Positions 18,701-29,801 of a stretch of DNA of 64,000 bases are shown piece by piece. A program made the translations under genes and the position numbers. The notes beneath the pieces were generated by a model, which was not told the origin of the DNA, made no database searches, and was given only the letters and a program-made list of their open reading frames with translations. The stretch is from positions 59,088 through 123,087 of the forward strand of contig NZ_OVCN01000014.1 in the NCBI RefSeq assembly GCF_900406815.1, written 5' to 3'. Source of the stretch: Acinetobacter haemolyticus (GTDB lineage: Bacteria > Pseudomonadota > Gammaproteobacteria > Pseudomonadales > Moraxellaceae). Positions within the stretch are counted from its first letter, which is position 1. Every line of letters starts with the position of its first letter.

Positions 18701-19639
18701 ATGAGCTTAAAATTACGACCTCTTTCGATCATTTATAATCAGAATTCAGGATTCCATGCAGCACAACAAAGTGAAGAATATGAACAACTGTTGACCTACT
18801 GGACGCAGCAGGGGTTTGAAATTCAGGTGTTTGAGTTACATCAACATGCCAGTTTTGATGAAATGATGTCGGAAATTTTTGTGAGACATCAGCAAACTGA
18901 TTTTCGGGGTGTTGTGGTCGCAGCAGGAGGTGATGGGACATTGAATGCTGTTGCTCAGCGATTAATGCATACGGATATTCCGCTGGGTATTATGCCGCTA
19001 GGAACATTTAACTATGTTGCTCGTGCCTTGGATATTCCAATTAATGTTGCTCAAGCTGCTGAAGTGATTGCCACGGGCAGGATACATGAAGTACATGTGG
19101 CCAAAATCAATGATCACATTTATTTGAATAATGCGAGTTTGGGGTTATATCCATTATTTATAAAAAAACGAGAATTATATAACCAACGTTTAGGGCGTCT
19201 TGCCTTACATGCTTATACATCAGGTTTAGATGTACTTTTACGCGAGCATAAGTCGCTCAAACTTTCGGTTACTGTTGATGGTCAGAAATATCCAGTGACA
19301 ACACCGTTAATTTTCTTTGGTAATAATCAGCTTCAGCTCAGTGATATGAGGTTAAGAATTGCCGAATGTGCTGCAAATGGAAAACTTGCGGGGGTGGTTG
19401 TTGCGAAAAGTGATCGTCTCAGTTTATTAAAAATGTTATGGAAATTGATTCAAGGTAAAATTGATCAGGCTTCTGATGTTTATTCATTTTGTGCTGAACA
19501 GATAGAGGTTGGGTGTAAAAAAATACAGCTTACGGTTGCCATCGATGGTGAACTGGTAGAAATGCAAAGCCCATTAAAATTCTCAGTAGAAAAGTCTGCA
19601 TTAAAGGTGATGGTTCCAAATGTTACTACATCTATCTGA
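18701..19639 (+). CDS. Diacylglycerol/lipid kinase family protein (YegS-like)
   Basis: A lipid kinase of the DAGK catalytic-domain family (312 aa from this start). The glycine-rich nucleotide-binding motif VVAAGGDGTLNAVAQRL (landmark GGDGT near residue 73), the PLGIMPLGTFNYVARAL block and a C-terminal SVEK/VAIDGE region are typical. Bacterial members phosphorylate diacylglycerol or related lipids at the membrane; the substrate here is not known. A TTG three codons upstream is possible, but ATG at 18701 gives the better N-terminus (MSLKLRPLSIIYN). The stop overlaps the next gene by 20 bp, so the two are co-translated and probably functionally linked. Confidence 0.85.
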   Translation: MSLKLRPLSIIYNQNSGFHAAQQSEEYEQLLTYWTQQGFEIQVFELHQHASFDEMMSEIFVRHQQTDFRGVVVAAGGDGTLNAVAQRLMHTDIPLGIMPLGTFNYVARALDIPINVAQAAEVIATGRIHEVHVAKINDHIYLNNASLGLYPLFIKKRELYNQRLGRLALHAYTSGLDVLLREHKSLKLSVTVDGQKYPVTTPLIFFGNNQLQLSDMRLRIAECAANGKLAGVVVAKSDRLSLLKMLWKLIQGKIDQASDVYSFCAEQIEVGCKKIQLTVAIDGELVEMQSPLKFSVEKSALKVMVPNVTTSI

Positions 19640-20372
19640 TTTGCATTTTGGAACAGAACGAGAGAGTTGTATTGAGGCAATCCATCAATTTTGCCAGCAG
19701 CATCGTCCTGAAGTGGTTGTGGTGAGTGGAGACTTGACCCAACGTGCTCGTTATCATCAGTTTTATACATGTGTGCAGTTCTTAAATTCGCTATCTATTC
19801 CTTATTTGGTGGTACCTGGTAATCATGATATTCCGCTTTACCACGTCTGGAATCGTTTTTTTTCTCCATTTTTACGATATCAGATGTTCTTTGGGAGTTT
19901 GGAGACGACTTTAGAGACTGAGCATTTTTATATTGTTGGAATGAATAGTATTCGTAGGCGCTACCACACGCGGGGACACATCTCGTATGACCAAATCAAT
20001 GAAACTTATGAGAAATTAAAAAATGCACCATCAGGCAAAATTAAGTTAGGGGTTTTTCATCAACCTTTTTATACTTTTCCTGATGATCATGGCGATAAAG
20101 ATTGTCCAGTTTTAGGGAAAATTGCGCTGCAAAAGTGGGGTGAAACTGGGTTATTTGGTTTATTGCATGGACATTTACACAAAGTTGCAGTGCATGATTT
20201 GAATCAAATTTTCAAATTGGGTTTTGACCATCCAATTTTAGATATCCATGCTGGTACCGCGATATCCAATCGAGTACGTTTTGGATTGCCGAATAGTTTT
20301 AATGTGATTTTAAATCATGGGGTGATTGAGCATTATTACTTTAATGAAGATAAAAAACAGTTTGAAAAGTAG
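19620..20372 (+). CDS. Metallophosphoesterase (calcineurin-like)
   Basis: The 250-aa protein shows the complete metal-ligand series of calcineurin-like phosphoesterases: LSDLHFG (D-x-H, residues 5-9), VVSGDLTQ (GD), VPGNHD (GNHD, about 67-72), late FHQP and LHGHLHK (GHxH). No signal peptide, so it acts in the cytoplasm. Related enzymes are CpdA-like phosphodiesterases, but no specific substrate can be read. It overlaps the upstream lipid kinase gene by 20 bp, suggesting a lipid-phosphate or nucleotide-related pair. Confidence 0.88.
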   Translation: MLLHLSDLHFGTERESCIEAIHQFCQQHRPEVVVVSGDLTQRARYHQFYTCVQFLNSLSIPYLVVPGNHDIPLYHVWNRFFSPFLRYQMFFGSLETTLETEHFYIVGMNSIRRRYHTRGHISYDQINETYEKLKNAPSGKIKLGVFHQPFYTFPDDHGDKDCPVLGKIALQKWGETGLFGLLHGHLHKVAVHDLNQIFKLGFDHPILDIHAGTAISNRVRFGLPNSFNVILNHGVIEHYYFNEDKKQFEK

Positions 20373-20452
20373 CGTAAATAGACTGAATTTAAGATTCAGA
20401 TTTCTAATGTTTGAAAAAAGTACAAAAAGTCGAAATTTTTTTTAATTTTCCC

Positions 20453-20480
20453 CTTGAAGCCTTTTTTTTTAACCCCACAA
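20453..20480 (+). promoter_or_regulatory. Sigma-32 heat-shock promoter of groESL
   Basis: CTTGAA (20453-20458) and CCCCACAA (20473-20480) are separated by 14 bp, closely matching the sigma-32 consensus CTTGAA-N13/14-CCCCATNT. It lies 83 bp before the groES ATG. No CIRCE element was seen. Confidence 0.88.
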
Positions 20481-20563
20481 AAGTGGCATATCAAAATTTT
20501 GTTAATTGCTACTGGAGTAGCAATGCAAATTAATCAAAAAGACTAAGTCTGATGGAGTTAAAT

Positions 20564-20854
20564 ATGAGCAACATTCGTCCATTACATGATCGCGTAGTGA
20601 TTCGTCGCGTAGAAGAAGAAACCAAAACCGCTGGTGGCATTTTACTTCCAGGTTCTGCTGCTGAAAAACCATCTCAAGGTGAGGTGATTGCAGTTGGTAA
20701 TGGTCAGATCACTGACAACGGCGTTCGTGCTTTAGACGTTAAAGTTGGAGACAAAGTATTGTTCGGTACTTATGCAGGGACAACTGTGAAAGTAAGTGGT
20801 GAAGAACTTTTAATCATGAAAGAGTCGGATATCTTAGCTGTGCTTGAAGGCTAA
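20564..20854 (+). CDS. groES: Co-chaperonin GroES
   Basis: The 96-aa co-chaperonin forms the heptameric lid on GroEL. It begins [15 protein letters not shown] and has the mobile-loop segment [25 protein letters not shown] (landmark GGILLPG near residue 24) and the late [11 protein letters not shown] end. An in-frame ATG at 20552 exists, but GGAG is placed 7 bp before 20564, making the latter the start. It is the first gene of the heat-shock operon groES-groEL, 57 bp before groEL. Confidence 0.98.
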   Translation: MSNIRPLHDRVVIRRVEEETKTAGGILLPGSAAEKPSQGEVIAVGNGQITDNGVRALDVKVGDKVLFGTYAGTTVKVSGEELLIMKESDILAVLEG

Positions 20855-20893
20855 TCGACCTATAACTCACACATTATCAGATACAGTATTTAA

Positions 20894-22546
<1,653 letters not shown>

Positions 22547-22570
22547 TAACGTTTCTTCCTCTTTATAAGA

Positions 22571-22605
22571 AAATCCCTGCATTTTTAATGCGGGGATTTT
22601 TTTTT
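22571..22605 (+). terminator. Terminator of groESL
   Basis: AATCCCTGCATT-TTT-AATGCGGGGATT makes a 12-bp stem with one G-U pair, followed by a long T-run. Confidence 0.95.
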
Positions 22606-22747
22606 AAATGGCAGCAGAGATGAAGCGGCTCTAGTATTTCAAAATCGTGGTTTTTCTCGCCATTTTTACTCGAACATTCAGATTTGATTTGTTAATTTCT
22701 TCATTGCTTAGGATAATAAGCCCAGAGAAAATTATGGAATTTACTGC

Positions 22748-23815
22748 ATGAAAATTGTCGCAGATGAAAACTTGGCATTTACCGATTATTTCTTTGCGGA
22801 ATTTGCAGAAATACAGCATCGAGCAGGGCGTACGCTAACTCATGCAGATGTTCAGGATGCGGATGCTTTATTGGTTCGCTCGGTAACGAAGGTCAATCAT
22901 GCTTTAATTGATCAAAGTAAAATTCAATTTGTGGGCAGTGCTACGATTGGCACAGACCATCTAGATATTCAAGCTTTAGAAAATCACAATATCTCATGGA
23001 GCAATGCTGCCGGTTGTAATGCTCAGGCAGTTGCGGAATATGTCATCACTGCTTTATTACATTTAGATATTGAATTATTAGAAAAAGAAGCTGCTTTTAC
23101 TTTAGCGATTGTTGGTTTAGGTAATGTTGGTACGCGATTGGCAACAATGGCAAAATTATTGGGTTGGAACGTAATTGGGTATGATCCGTATGTGCAACTT
23201 GCAGGAATCGAAAATGTTTCTTTTGAAACGTTATTAACGCGTGCAGATGCGATTTCAATTCATGTGCCTTTGACGCTAACAGGTGAATATCCAACGCAGC
23301 ACTTGTTCAATCAAGCGACTTTAGCAGCAATGAAATCTTCAGCCATTCTAATCAACAGCGCGCGTGGTCCTGTGATTCAGCAATCGGCATTGATGGCAGA
23401 TATGATGAAAACCAAGCGTCAAGTCGTGCTGGATGTGTTTGAGTTTGAACCTGAGATTCCTCAAGATTTATTAGATCTATTGGCTTTGGCGACGCCTCAT
23501 ATTGCTGGCTATAGTTTGGAAGGGAAGGCACGAGGTACGCAGATGATTTATGATGCTTTTTGCCAGAAGTTTGGTTATACCGCATCGAAGTGCTTTGAAA
23601 GTCAGTTACCAAGCGTTGAACAATATTTTGAACAACACGACTTGAAAGAAGTGTTAAAGCAACGTCTTCCCCAGATTTATAATATTACCGAAGATGATAA
23701 GAAATTAAGAGCATGTGTTCAGAAAGGCAAAGTAGAGCAAAAAGCATTTGATTTACTCCGAAAGAATTATCCTTTACGCCGTGAATGGGCAGCGCATGGT
23801 GGACCAAAAGCATGA
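22748..23815 (+). CDS. pdxB: 4-phosphoerythronate dehydrogenase
   Basis: PdxB oxidises 4-phosphoerythronate, the second step of DXP-dependent pyridoxal phosphate synthesis, in the cytoplasm. The 355-aa protein starts MKIVADENL, as is typical, and has the NAD-binding LAIVGLGNVGTRLA (about residues 119-132), SIHVPLT, and INSARGPVI / VLDVFEFEPEI with the catalytic Arg-Glu-His set ending at TPHIAGYSLEGKARGT. The C-terminal dimerisation domain is present but a little short for the family. Its stop overlaps the start of epmA as ATGA, so the pair is translationally coupled. Confidence 0.95.
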   Translation: MKIVADENLAFTDYFFAEFAEIQHRAGRTLTHADVQDADALLVRSVTKVNHALIDQSKIQFVGSATIGTDHLDIQALENHNISWSNAAGCNAQAVAEYVITALLHLDIELLEKEAAFTLAIVGLGNVGTRLATMAKLLGWNVIGYDPYVQLAGIENVSFETLLTRADAISIHVPLTLTGEYPTQHLFNQATLAAMKSSAILINSARGPVIQQSALMADMMKTKRQVVLDVFEFEPEIPQDLLDLLALATPHIAGYSLEGKARGTQMIYDAFCQKFGYTASKCFESQLPSVEQYFEQHDLKEVLKQRLPQIYNITEDDKKLRACVQKGKVEQKAFDLLRKNYPLRREWAAHGGPKA

Positions 23816-24798
23816 GTCGAGATGAAATGAAAAGCTATCAACCTACCTGTTCTATTGAGGCTTTAAAAGCGCGTGCGGAGATGTATAAACAGATTCGTCA
23901 GTTTTTCGCAGCGCGTAATGTTTTAGAAGTGGAAACGCCTATTTTATCCCAAGCAGGGGTCACAGACGTTCATTTGGCATCGGTACAAGTGCAGCGTCAT
24001 ATACATGGAAAATTAAATACACAATATTTACAGACTTCTCCTGAATTTCCAATGAAGCGTTTATTGGCAAGTGGAAGTGGGCCGATTTACCAAATCTGTA
24101 AAGTATTTCGTGATGATGAACATGGGCGTAAACACAATAGTGAATTTACCATGTTGGAGTGGTATAGACCTGCAATGGATTTAATAGCTCTGATGCATGA
24201 GACAGCCGATCTTTTAGAGACTTGTCTAGCACATCGTTTTGGTGATATTCGTCCAATTGTTTTGAGTTATAAGCATGCATTTCAAGACCGTTTAGATATT
24301 AACCCATTGCAAGCATCACTCAAGCAGCTCAAAGATACGGCTCATCGTGTTGGGCTTAATTTAGATTTGGGTGACGACCGTTTAGCGTACATGGATTTAT
24401 TGTTCTCTCATTTTGTAGAGCCGAGTTTGGGTTTTGATAAACCTGTATTTTTGACTGATTTTCCACCTGAAATGGCTTCACTGGCAAAAGTGAAACAGGA
24501 TGAAGATGGAGAATGGGTAGCTGCACGATTTGAGGTGTATATCGAGGGTTTAGAGTTAGCGAATGCTTATGATGAACTCTTGGACGCAGAAGTTTTGGCT
24601 GCACGTTTTGAAGCAGACAATCATGAACGTATGCTGCAGGGCTTATCGGTTATGCCGACAGATCAATATTTATTGGCTGCATTACCAAAGATGCCTAAAT
24701 GTTCTGGGATCGCATTAGGTATTGATCGTCTACTGATGGTGGCGATGAATCAAGTAAATATTGATAAAGTCATCGCCTTTCCAGCAGAAATCGCATAA
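23812..24798 (+). CDS. epmA: Elongation factor P-(R)-beta-lysine ligase EpmA
   Basis: EpmA (GenX, PoxA) is a truncated class II lysyl-tRNA synthetase without anticodon domain; it attaches beta-lysine to a lysine of EF-P, which helps ribosomes through polyproline. The 328-aa product has motif 1 region FFAARNVLEVETPILSQAG, motif 2 FRDDEHGRKHNSEFTMLEWYRP (landmark FRDDE), and motif 3 GIALGIDRLLMV near the end. The start at 23812 overlaps the pdxB stop (ATGA); a codon at 23827 is an alternative. Its partners epmB and efp are not in the window. Confidence 0.93.
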   Translation: MSRDEMKSYQPTCSIEALKARAEMYKQIRQFFAARNVLEVETPILSQAGVTDVHLASVQVQRHIHGKLNTQYLQTSPEFPMKRLLASGSGPIYQICKVFRDDEHGRKHNSEFTMLEWYRPAMDLIALMHETADLLETCLAHRFGDIRPIVLSYKHAFQDRLDINPLQASLKQLKDTAHRVGLNLDLGDDRLAYMDLLFSHFVEPSLGFDKPVFLTDFPPEMASLAKVKQDEDGEWVAARFEVYIEGLELANAYDELLDAEVLAARFEADNHERMLQGLSVMPTDQYLLAALPKMPKCSGIALGIDRLLMVAMNQVNIDKVIAFPAEIA

Positions 24799-24819
24799 TT
24801 TTATCCAAATAAGCAGTGA

Positions 24820-24984
24820 TTAACAGCGACCTTTTTTGGCTTGACCAGGAGGGCAGAAGTCGCCATACCGTCCGTAGTCAGGGTGATCTGGATCGATGAC
24901 TACACTGCCATGCGGGGTGTGTACTGCACAGCCTGAGAGGCCTAATGTAAATAGTATGCAAAGGTAGAGCGATATTTTTTTCAT
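24820..24984 (-). CDS. Small lipoprotein, 54 aa
   Basis: A short gene with start MKKISLYLCI, a lipobox LSGC (Cys19) and a mature part of only about 36 residues. The mature peptide holds HPDYGRYGDFCPPGQAKKGR-Cys, where two cysteines could form a disulfide. The CPPGQAKKGxC ending is familiar from small envelope lipoproteins of Acinetobacter but no function is known. AAAGGATGTGCCGAAATG gives a plausible ribosome binding site. It converges with epmA. Confidence 0.75.
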   Translation of the reverse strand: MKKISLYLCILFTLGLSGCAVHTPHGSVVIDPDHPDYGRYGDFCPPGQAKKGRC

Positions 24985-25073
24985 TTCGGCACATCCTTTA
25001 TGACTTCTTATATTAAAACTTTAAAGCGATCTAAGACTTTTTACTAGTTTATTTTTATATTGTTAAGACAATC

Positions 25074-25104
25074 AAAACAAACCTCCGTGGAGGTTTGTTT
25101 TTTT
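25074..25104. terminator. Terminator of the rhomboid gene
   Basis: AAAACAAACCTCC-GT-GGAGGTTTGTTTT, flanked by A and T runs, lies immediately beyond the stop codon of the minus-strand rhomboid gene. It may also stop rightward transcripts. Confidence 0.9.
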
Positions 25105-25106
25105 TA

Positions 25107-25724
25107 TTAGAACGGTAATTTAGTCAATTGATTCAAGAAGTGTGGAATGACACGCGGTTCTAAAATGATGGTAACAATGACACCATAAGCAGCTCCCCAA
25201 AGATGGGCGCTATGATTTATATTGCTATTACCGCGTTTGCCAGACCATACACTATATGCCACATATAAAATGGCAAAAATGATTGCAGGAACAGGGATAA
25301 AGAAAACAAAAATCAAATTCCAAGGCTGGAATAGGATATAAGCAAAGAGTACCGCTGAAACTGCACCAGATGCGCCAAGACTTGCCCAACGTGGATCATG
25401 TCGATGTTTTAAATAGCTTGGTAAAATTGCAACAATTAAGCCACCCAAATAAAATAAGACAAAGCCCATGTCATAGAAGAACTGACGATAAAAGCTTTCA
25501 ATGATATTGCCAAAGAAAAAGAGGGTGATCATATTGAATAGTAAATGCATACCATCAGCATGAACAAAACCATGCGTAATAAAACGATCATATTGACCAC
25601 GTTGCATTGCTGGAGGCCAAAAGATAAGTCGGTTCATTACACGTTGATTGGAGAATGCGAGTAAAGAAATCGCGACTGTGATCAAAATCAGGGTCACAGT
25701 ATGATTAAAGGGTAGATGTAACAT
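25107..25724 (-). CDS. Rhomboid family intramembrane serine protease (205 aa)
   Basis: A six-helix rhomboid with the catalytic dyad visible: GASGA with Ser119 and NHSAHLWG with His174. The N-terminal HGFVHADGMHLLFNM block carries the conserved H-x-x-x-H-L-x-x-N motif of helix 2. It cleaves single-span membrane proteins within the bilayer; substrates are unknown. It is divergent from nfuA (153-bp gap). A second, unrelated-looking rhomboid is at 37.1-37.9 kb. Confidence 0.9.
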   Translation of the reverse strand: MLHLPFNHTVTLILITVAISLLAFSNQRVMNRLIFWPPAMQRGQYDRFITHGFVHADGMHLLFNMITLFFFGNIIESFYRQFFYDMGFVLFYLGGLIVAILPSYLKHRHDPRWASLGASGAVSAVLFAYILFQPWNLIFVFFIPVPAIIFAILYVAYSVWSGKRGNSNINHSAHLWGAAYGVIVTIILEPRVIPHFLNQLTKLPF

Positions 25725-25877
25725 AAACGTTTCAAATTGATCAGTGTCTAAGCAATAATGCCATTAAAAACTTAATAAACAATGATCTTGCATAGAATTC
25801 CTACAAAAATGGTTGATTTTTTTTCATTACCCACCATCTTCAGTTAATATAACGACATCAGCTTGAGGATTATTGTT

Positions 25878-26516
25878 ATGTCGACTGAGAACACCAACAC
25901 TGCTGTCGCAGAAGAAATTCCAAACCTTTTGATTACTCCCTCTGCACAAGAGTATTTAAGTGATTTATTAGCAAAACAAAATACTCCAGGGATTGGCGTT
26001 CGTGTTTTTGTAGAGAATCCGGGTACTCCACGTGCTGAATGCTGTATGGCATATAGTGCGCCAGAAGAGGTGATACCAACGGATTACAAACAGGATTATC
26101 CAGATTTTCCTGCCTATGTAGATGCACCTTCAATTCCTTATTTGGTTGATGCGGTAATTGATTACAATAAAGATCGTTTCGGTGGTCAATTAACTTTCCG
26201 TGCACCAAATTCCAAAGTGCCTCGTGTAGGTCCTGATGCTTCAATTGAAGAACGTATTACTTATATCTTGCAATCTGAGATTAACCCAGGTCTAGCAGGA
26301 CACGGTGGTAACTGTAGTCTGGTAGAAGTTCAAGAAGATGCTGAGCATGGCCTTACTGCAGTATTGAAATTTGGTGGTGGTTGCCAAGGTTGTTCTGCGA
26401 TTGATGTGACTTTGAAGCAAGGTGTAGAGACAACACTACGTCAGCATATTCCAGAGTTACAGCGTGTGGTTGACCAAACAGACCATACACAAGCAGAAGG
26501 TGCTTATTTTAAATAA
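25878..26516 (+). CDS. nfuA: Fe-S cluster biogenesis protein NfuA
   Basis: NfuA carries and delivers [4Fe-4S] clusters to target enzymes under stress. The 212-aa protein has an N-terminal degenerate A-type domain (LLITPSAQEYLSDLL onward) and a C-terminal Nfu domain with GGNCSLVEV and the cluster-binding GGGCQGCSA (CxxC near residue 172). ATG at 25878 is chosen because TTGAGGATT places GAGGA 8 bp before it. Single gene with its own terminator. Confidence 0.96.
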   Translation: MSTENTNTAVAEEIPNLLITPSAQEYLSDLLAKQNTPGIGVRVFVENPGTPRAECCMAYSAPEEVIPTDYKQDYPDFPAYVDAPSIPYLVDAVIDYNKDRFGGQLTFRAPNSKVPRVGPDASIEERITYILQSEINPGLAGHGGNCSLVEVQEDAEHGLTAVLKFGGGCQGCSAIDVTLKQGVETTLRQHIPELQRVVDQTDHTQAEGAYFK

Positions 26517-26546
26517 ACCCGTACTTACCTGAAAAAATAAACTTTA

Positions 26547-26578
26547 AATAGCTTCATTCATTGAGGCTATTTTTTTTA
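26547..26578 (+). terminator. Terminator of nfuA
   Basis: AAATAGCTTCA and TTGAGGCTATTT pair over 11 bp with one G-U, followed by eight Ts. Confidence 0.9.
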
Positions 26579-26592
26579 TAAACTTTAAATTT

Positions 26593-26617
26593 ATTAATGA
26601 TAGTAATTATCATTAAT
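26593..26617 (+). promoter_or_regulatory. Fur box
   Basis: ATTAATGATA-GTAAT-TATCATTAAT is a perfect 10-bp inverted repeat and close to the Fur consensus GATAATGATAATCATTATC. It lies 82 bp before the TonB-dependent receptor, which should therefore be induced by iron starvation. Confidence 0.85.
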
Positions 26618-26698
26618 ATTTACAATTGTATCCAATATTGTTACCATGATATGTGAAATATCCACTTTTATACCACATGTTAATTTATTGGAATTTGT

Positions 26699-28738
26699 AT
26701 GTCTAAACAATCAACTCTCTCACTGCTATCTTTATCAGTTCTTATCGGAATGACTTCAATTGGTAACGCTTCAGCAAATGAGATTGAGGTAAATGCAACT
26801 AATAACAGTGATAATTCAAATAAAAATGTTGCTCAATTGGCTAAGATCGTAGTGACCGCAAGTGGCTTTGAACAAGACATTAAAAAGGCTGCAGCATCTA
26901 TTTCGGTTCTCACACAAGAAGAAATTAATAAAAAAGCTTATCGTGATGTGACAGATGCATTGAAAGATGTTCCAGGAGTAGTGGTCACGGGCGGTGGTAG
27001 CTCAAGTGATATAAGTATTCGGGGAATGGGCAGTGCATATACCGTTATCCTGGTAGATGGTAAAAAAGTAAATACGCGCTCAGTACGACCAAATAGCGAT
27101 AATTCAGGAATTGAACAAGGTTGGCTCCCTAATATTGGAGCGATTGAACGTATCGAAGTGATTCGAGGACCAATGTCTGGTTTATACGGTTCTGATGCTA
27201 TGGGTGGTGTAATTAATATCATTACCAAGAAAAATGCAACTGAATGGACTGGATCCATTAAGGTAGATACTACCTTACAAGAAAACTCAAACTCAGGTAA
27301 TCTTTATCAAACCAATGCTTATATTGCAGGTCCTTTAATCGCCAATCTTTTATCCTTTAAAGCCAATGGACTGTATTCTCAGCGCGATGAAGACGAAATT
27401 TATGGCGGTTACAGCAAACAAAAAATTCGTGCAGGTGGGGCGGTCTTTAGCCTAACACCGAACGATGATCACACGATTGATTTTGAATATCAACGTTCGA
27501 TCCAAAACCGTAATGCCATGGTCGGAAAAAGTATTTCTCCAGTACAAACAGGTCGGAACCCTCCAGTAAATTCTTTATCGGATTATTATCGTACAGAGTA
27601 TAGCTTAACGCATCGTGGTCAGCTTGGTGCGGTAGAAACACATTCATATATCCAACGTGAAGAAAATGAAAATCCTTCACGTAAGATGGAAGCAATCAAT
27701 ACAACTTTTAATACCATCAATAAAATTAATTTTGATCAACACAGCTTGAGCTTTGGTGGGATGTATCTAAAAGAAGAATTAGATGATCAAGGTAATCAAT
27801 TGAGTGTTGGCGGTGTTAAACCCGTTTCACATCTAGATCGCTATAGTTGGGCATTATTTGCAGAAAATGCATGGAATATTGTGGATGACTTCACCCTAAC
27901 AAGCTCTATTCGCCTAGATAAAGATGAAAAGTTTGGCGAACACTGGAGTCCAAAAGTCTATGGTGTTTGGGGAGTAAATGATAATTGGGTAATCAAGGGT
28001 GGTGTGTCAACTGGTTATAAAACTCCAGCACTTCGTGCAACGGTTGCAGAATGGGGGCAAGCGACAGGTGGAAGTCAAAGTAATGGTGTGATTGTTGGAA
28101 ATCCTAATCTTAAACCTGAAAAAAGTGTCAATTATGAGGTTTCTTTTAATTGGGATAATTTAGACAATCTTACAGCAGGATTCACGCTTTTTAACAGTGA
28201 ATTTAAAGATAAAATTACTGAAATTAGAACATGTCAAAGCGATGCTGGGACAAGAGGTTGTGATTGGTTAGGTGAAAAATTTGATTTTGTCAGCCTACGA
28301 GAAAATGTTGATAAAGCCAATATGCGAGGGGCTGAAGCGACTTTAGGCTGGAAAGTCCTACCCAATGTAAACTTGAGCGCTAACTATACTTTTACGGATA
28401 CCGAACAAAAGAGTGGTGTAAATAAAGGTAAACCTTTAAACGAAATGCCTAAGCATATGTTTAATACCACCGCCGATTGGGAGATCAATGATCAGTTTTC
28501 TAGTTGGGGACGAGTTAATTACCGTAGCAAAACTTCGGATTATTTAAGTCGGACAGCGATGGCGAAAGGCAAACCTGCTTATACCATGGTTGATGTCGGA
28601 TTGAACTATAAACCAACACAAAATATCGCAGTTGCAGCAGGGGTCTACAATCTATTTGATAAAGAAATTGATAAAGATACCTATAATTATGTATTAGACG
28701 GACGCCGTTATAATTTAGGTGTGACTTATAGCTTCTAA
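26699..28738 (+). CDS. TonB-dependent receptor, catecholate siderophore type (FepA/CirA/IrgA-like)
   Basis: A 679-aa outer-membrane receptor. It has a signal peptide ending near NASANE, TonB box KIVVTAS, a plug domain with ISVLTQEEINKKAYRDVTDALKDVPGV (landmark TQEEI) and ISIRGMGSAYTVILVDGKKVNTR, then ERIEVIRGPMSGLYGSDAMGGVINIIT and a barrel closing in ...LGVTYSF with the C-terminal Phe. TGYKTPAL and NPNLKPEKS are typical of the FepA/CirA/IrgA group that takes up ferric enterobactin and other catechols. A perfect Fur box supports a role in iron uptake. The exact ligand is inference. Followed by a convergent unknown gene. Confidence 0.92.
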   Translation: MSKQSTLSLLSLSVLIGMTSIGNASANEIEVNATNNSDNSNKNVAQLAKIVVTASGFEQDIKKAAASISVLTQEEINKKAYRDVTDALKDVPGVVVTGGGSSSDISIRGMGSAYTVILVDGKKVNTRSVRPNSDNSGIEQGWLPNIGAIERIEVIRGPMSGLYGSDAMGGVINIITKKNATEWTGSIKVDTTLQENSNSGNLYQTNAYIAGPLIANLLSFKANGLYSQRDEDEIYGGYSKQKIRAGGAVFSLTPNDDHTIDFEYQRSIQNRNAMVGKSISPVQTGRNPPVNSLSDYYRTEYSLTHRGQLGAVETHSYIQREENENPSRKMEAINTTFNTINKINFDQHSLSFGGMYLKEELDDQGNQLSVGGVKPVSHLDRYSWALFAENAWNIVDDFTLTSSIRLDKDEKFGEHWSPKVYGVWGVNDNWVIKGGVSTGYKTPALRATVAEWGQATGGSQSNGVIVGNPNLKPEKSVNYEVSFNWDNLDNLTAGFTLFNSEFKDKITEIRTCQSDAGTRGCDWLGEKFDFVSLRENVDKANMRGAEATLGWKVLPNVNLSANYTFTDTEQKSGVNKGKPLNEMPKHMFNTTADWEINDQFSSWGRVNYRSKTSDYLSRTAMAKGKPAYTMVDVGLNYKPTQNIAVAAGVYNLFDKEIDKDTYNYVLDGRRYNLGVTYSF

Positions 28739-28769
28739 GATATAAACTGAAGGATAGGGTTTTAGCGCC

Positions 28770-29777
28770 TTATCCTTCTAATTTTAAAATCTGGGAAACT
28801 TGTTCAGAATAATAAAAACTTTCCAAATAAGTGCGTGCACGTTGTCTTAAATAACCGGTTTGGATCACTTGTTCTAAAATAGGCACTAACAAATCATTTA
28901 ATTCTTTCTGAATCAAATCCTCATCAATGTTGAGATCACGAAGCAACAGATCAAAAGTTCGTTCTTGATTTCGTGCATACCATGCATAAACGCCATCATG
29001 GACTTGTTGTTTCAAATAGTCGGTTTGACGAATATGATCCCAGATTTCATGCCCCATAGCCACAGTACGTGGTAAATCTTGTACCTCGATATAGTTGCGT
29101 AAAACTGACAATGGCATTACTTTGATTTTATGCCAGATGTTAGCTTGGAAGTGATAGAGCTTGTCATCATTGAAGTGTTGATTTAACACTTTCTCACTCA
29201 TTTGGCTGATTTTTAAAATATTCTTCTGTAAATAATGTCCAATAGTGTTATTCAGGTTCGAATCTGTCACGGTTTCCAAAACAGATTTTCCCATTTTCAT
29301 AAACTGTCCCACACCAGGAACGCGTTTAGACATAACTGAGTTTTCTAAATAATCTTGAATAGAATGTTGGATGAGTTGTGTAATCAGTGCGGAAAATGCA
29401 GGATTATTCACAACAGTCTTGATTAATCTTTGGCGGTGTCCACTTTTACTTGCAATGTATTGGGCAATCGAATCAATGGTTAAAACAGGAATGACATCTT
29501 CAATTGAGGTCTCATCATTGAGCGGATGAATTAACGCAAAACGGATATGTTCTGCAATTTGCTCGATTAAAAATGAACTTGCTGGCGTGGCTAAGATTTG
29601 TTTTTCGATCAAATCAAAGATCTGCTCAAACGACCAAATGTGTTGTAATTGCTGTAAGCGCAACCAATGATAGAACTGTTTAAACTCATGTTGAATGGTT
29701 TCAGTTTGTGCAAACTCATGATCAAGAAAATCAAGTTGTGCATCAATCAATTGTTCTATCATTGGATGTTTTTGCAT
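28770..29777 (-). CDS. Conserved hypothetical helical protein, 335 aa
   Basis: No family is recognised. The protein is soluble, without signal peptide or membrane segments, and appears almost wholly alpha-helical with many Gln, Leu and His residues. A slightly Gly-rich middle (RVPGVGQFMKMGKSVLE) could be a membrane-contact or hinge part. It lies 24 bp downstream of the lipase-like gene on the same strand and is probably in its operon, so a role with that secreted hydrolase is possible but unproven. Confidence 0.7.
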   Translation of the reverse strand: MQKHPMIEQLIDAQLDFLDHEFAQTETIQHEFKQFYHWLRLQQLQHIWSFEQIFDLIEKQILATPASSFLIEQIAEHIRFALIHPLNDETSIEDVIPVLTIDSIAQYIASKSGHRQRLIKTVVNNPAFSALITQLIQHSIQDYLENSVMSKRVPGVGQFMKMGKSVLETVTDSNLNNTIGHYLQKNILKISQMSEKVLNQHFNDDKLYHFQANIWHKIKVMPLSVLRNYIEVQDLPRTVAMGHEIWDHIRQTDYLKQQVHDGVYAWYARNQERTFDLLLRDLNIDEDLIQKELNDLLVPILEQVIQTGYLRQRARTYLESFYYSEQVSQILKLEG

Positions 29778-29801
29778 AGGGTTTAAATCACACCTCTAAG
29801 T

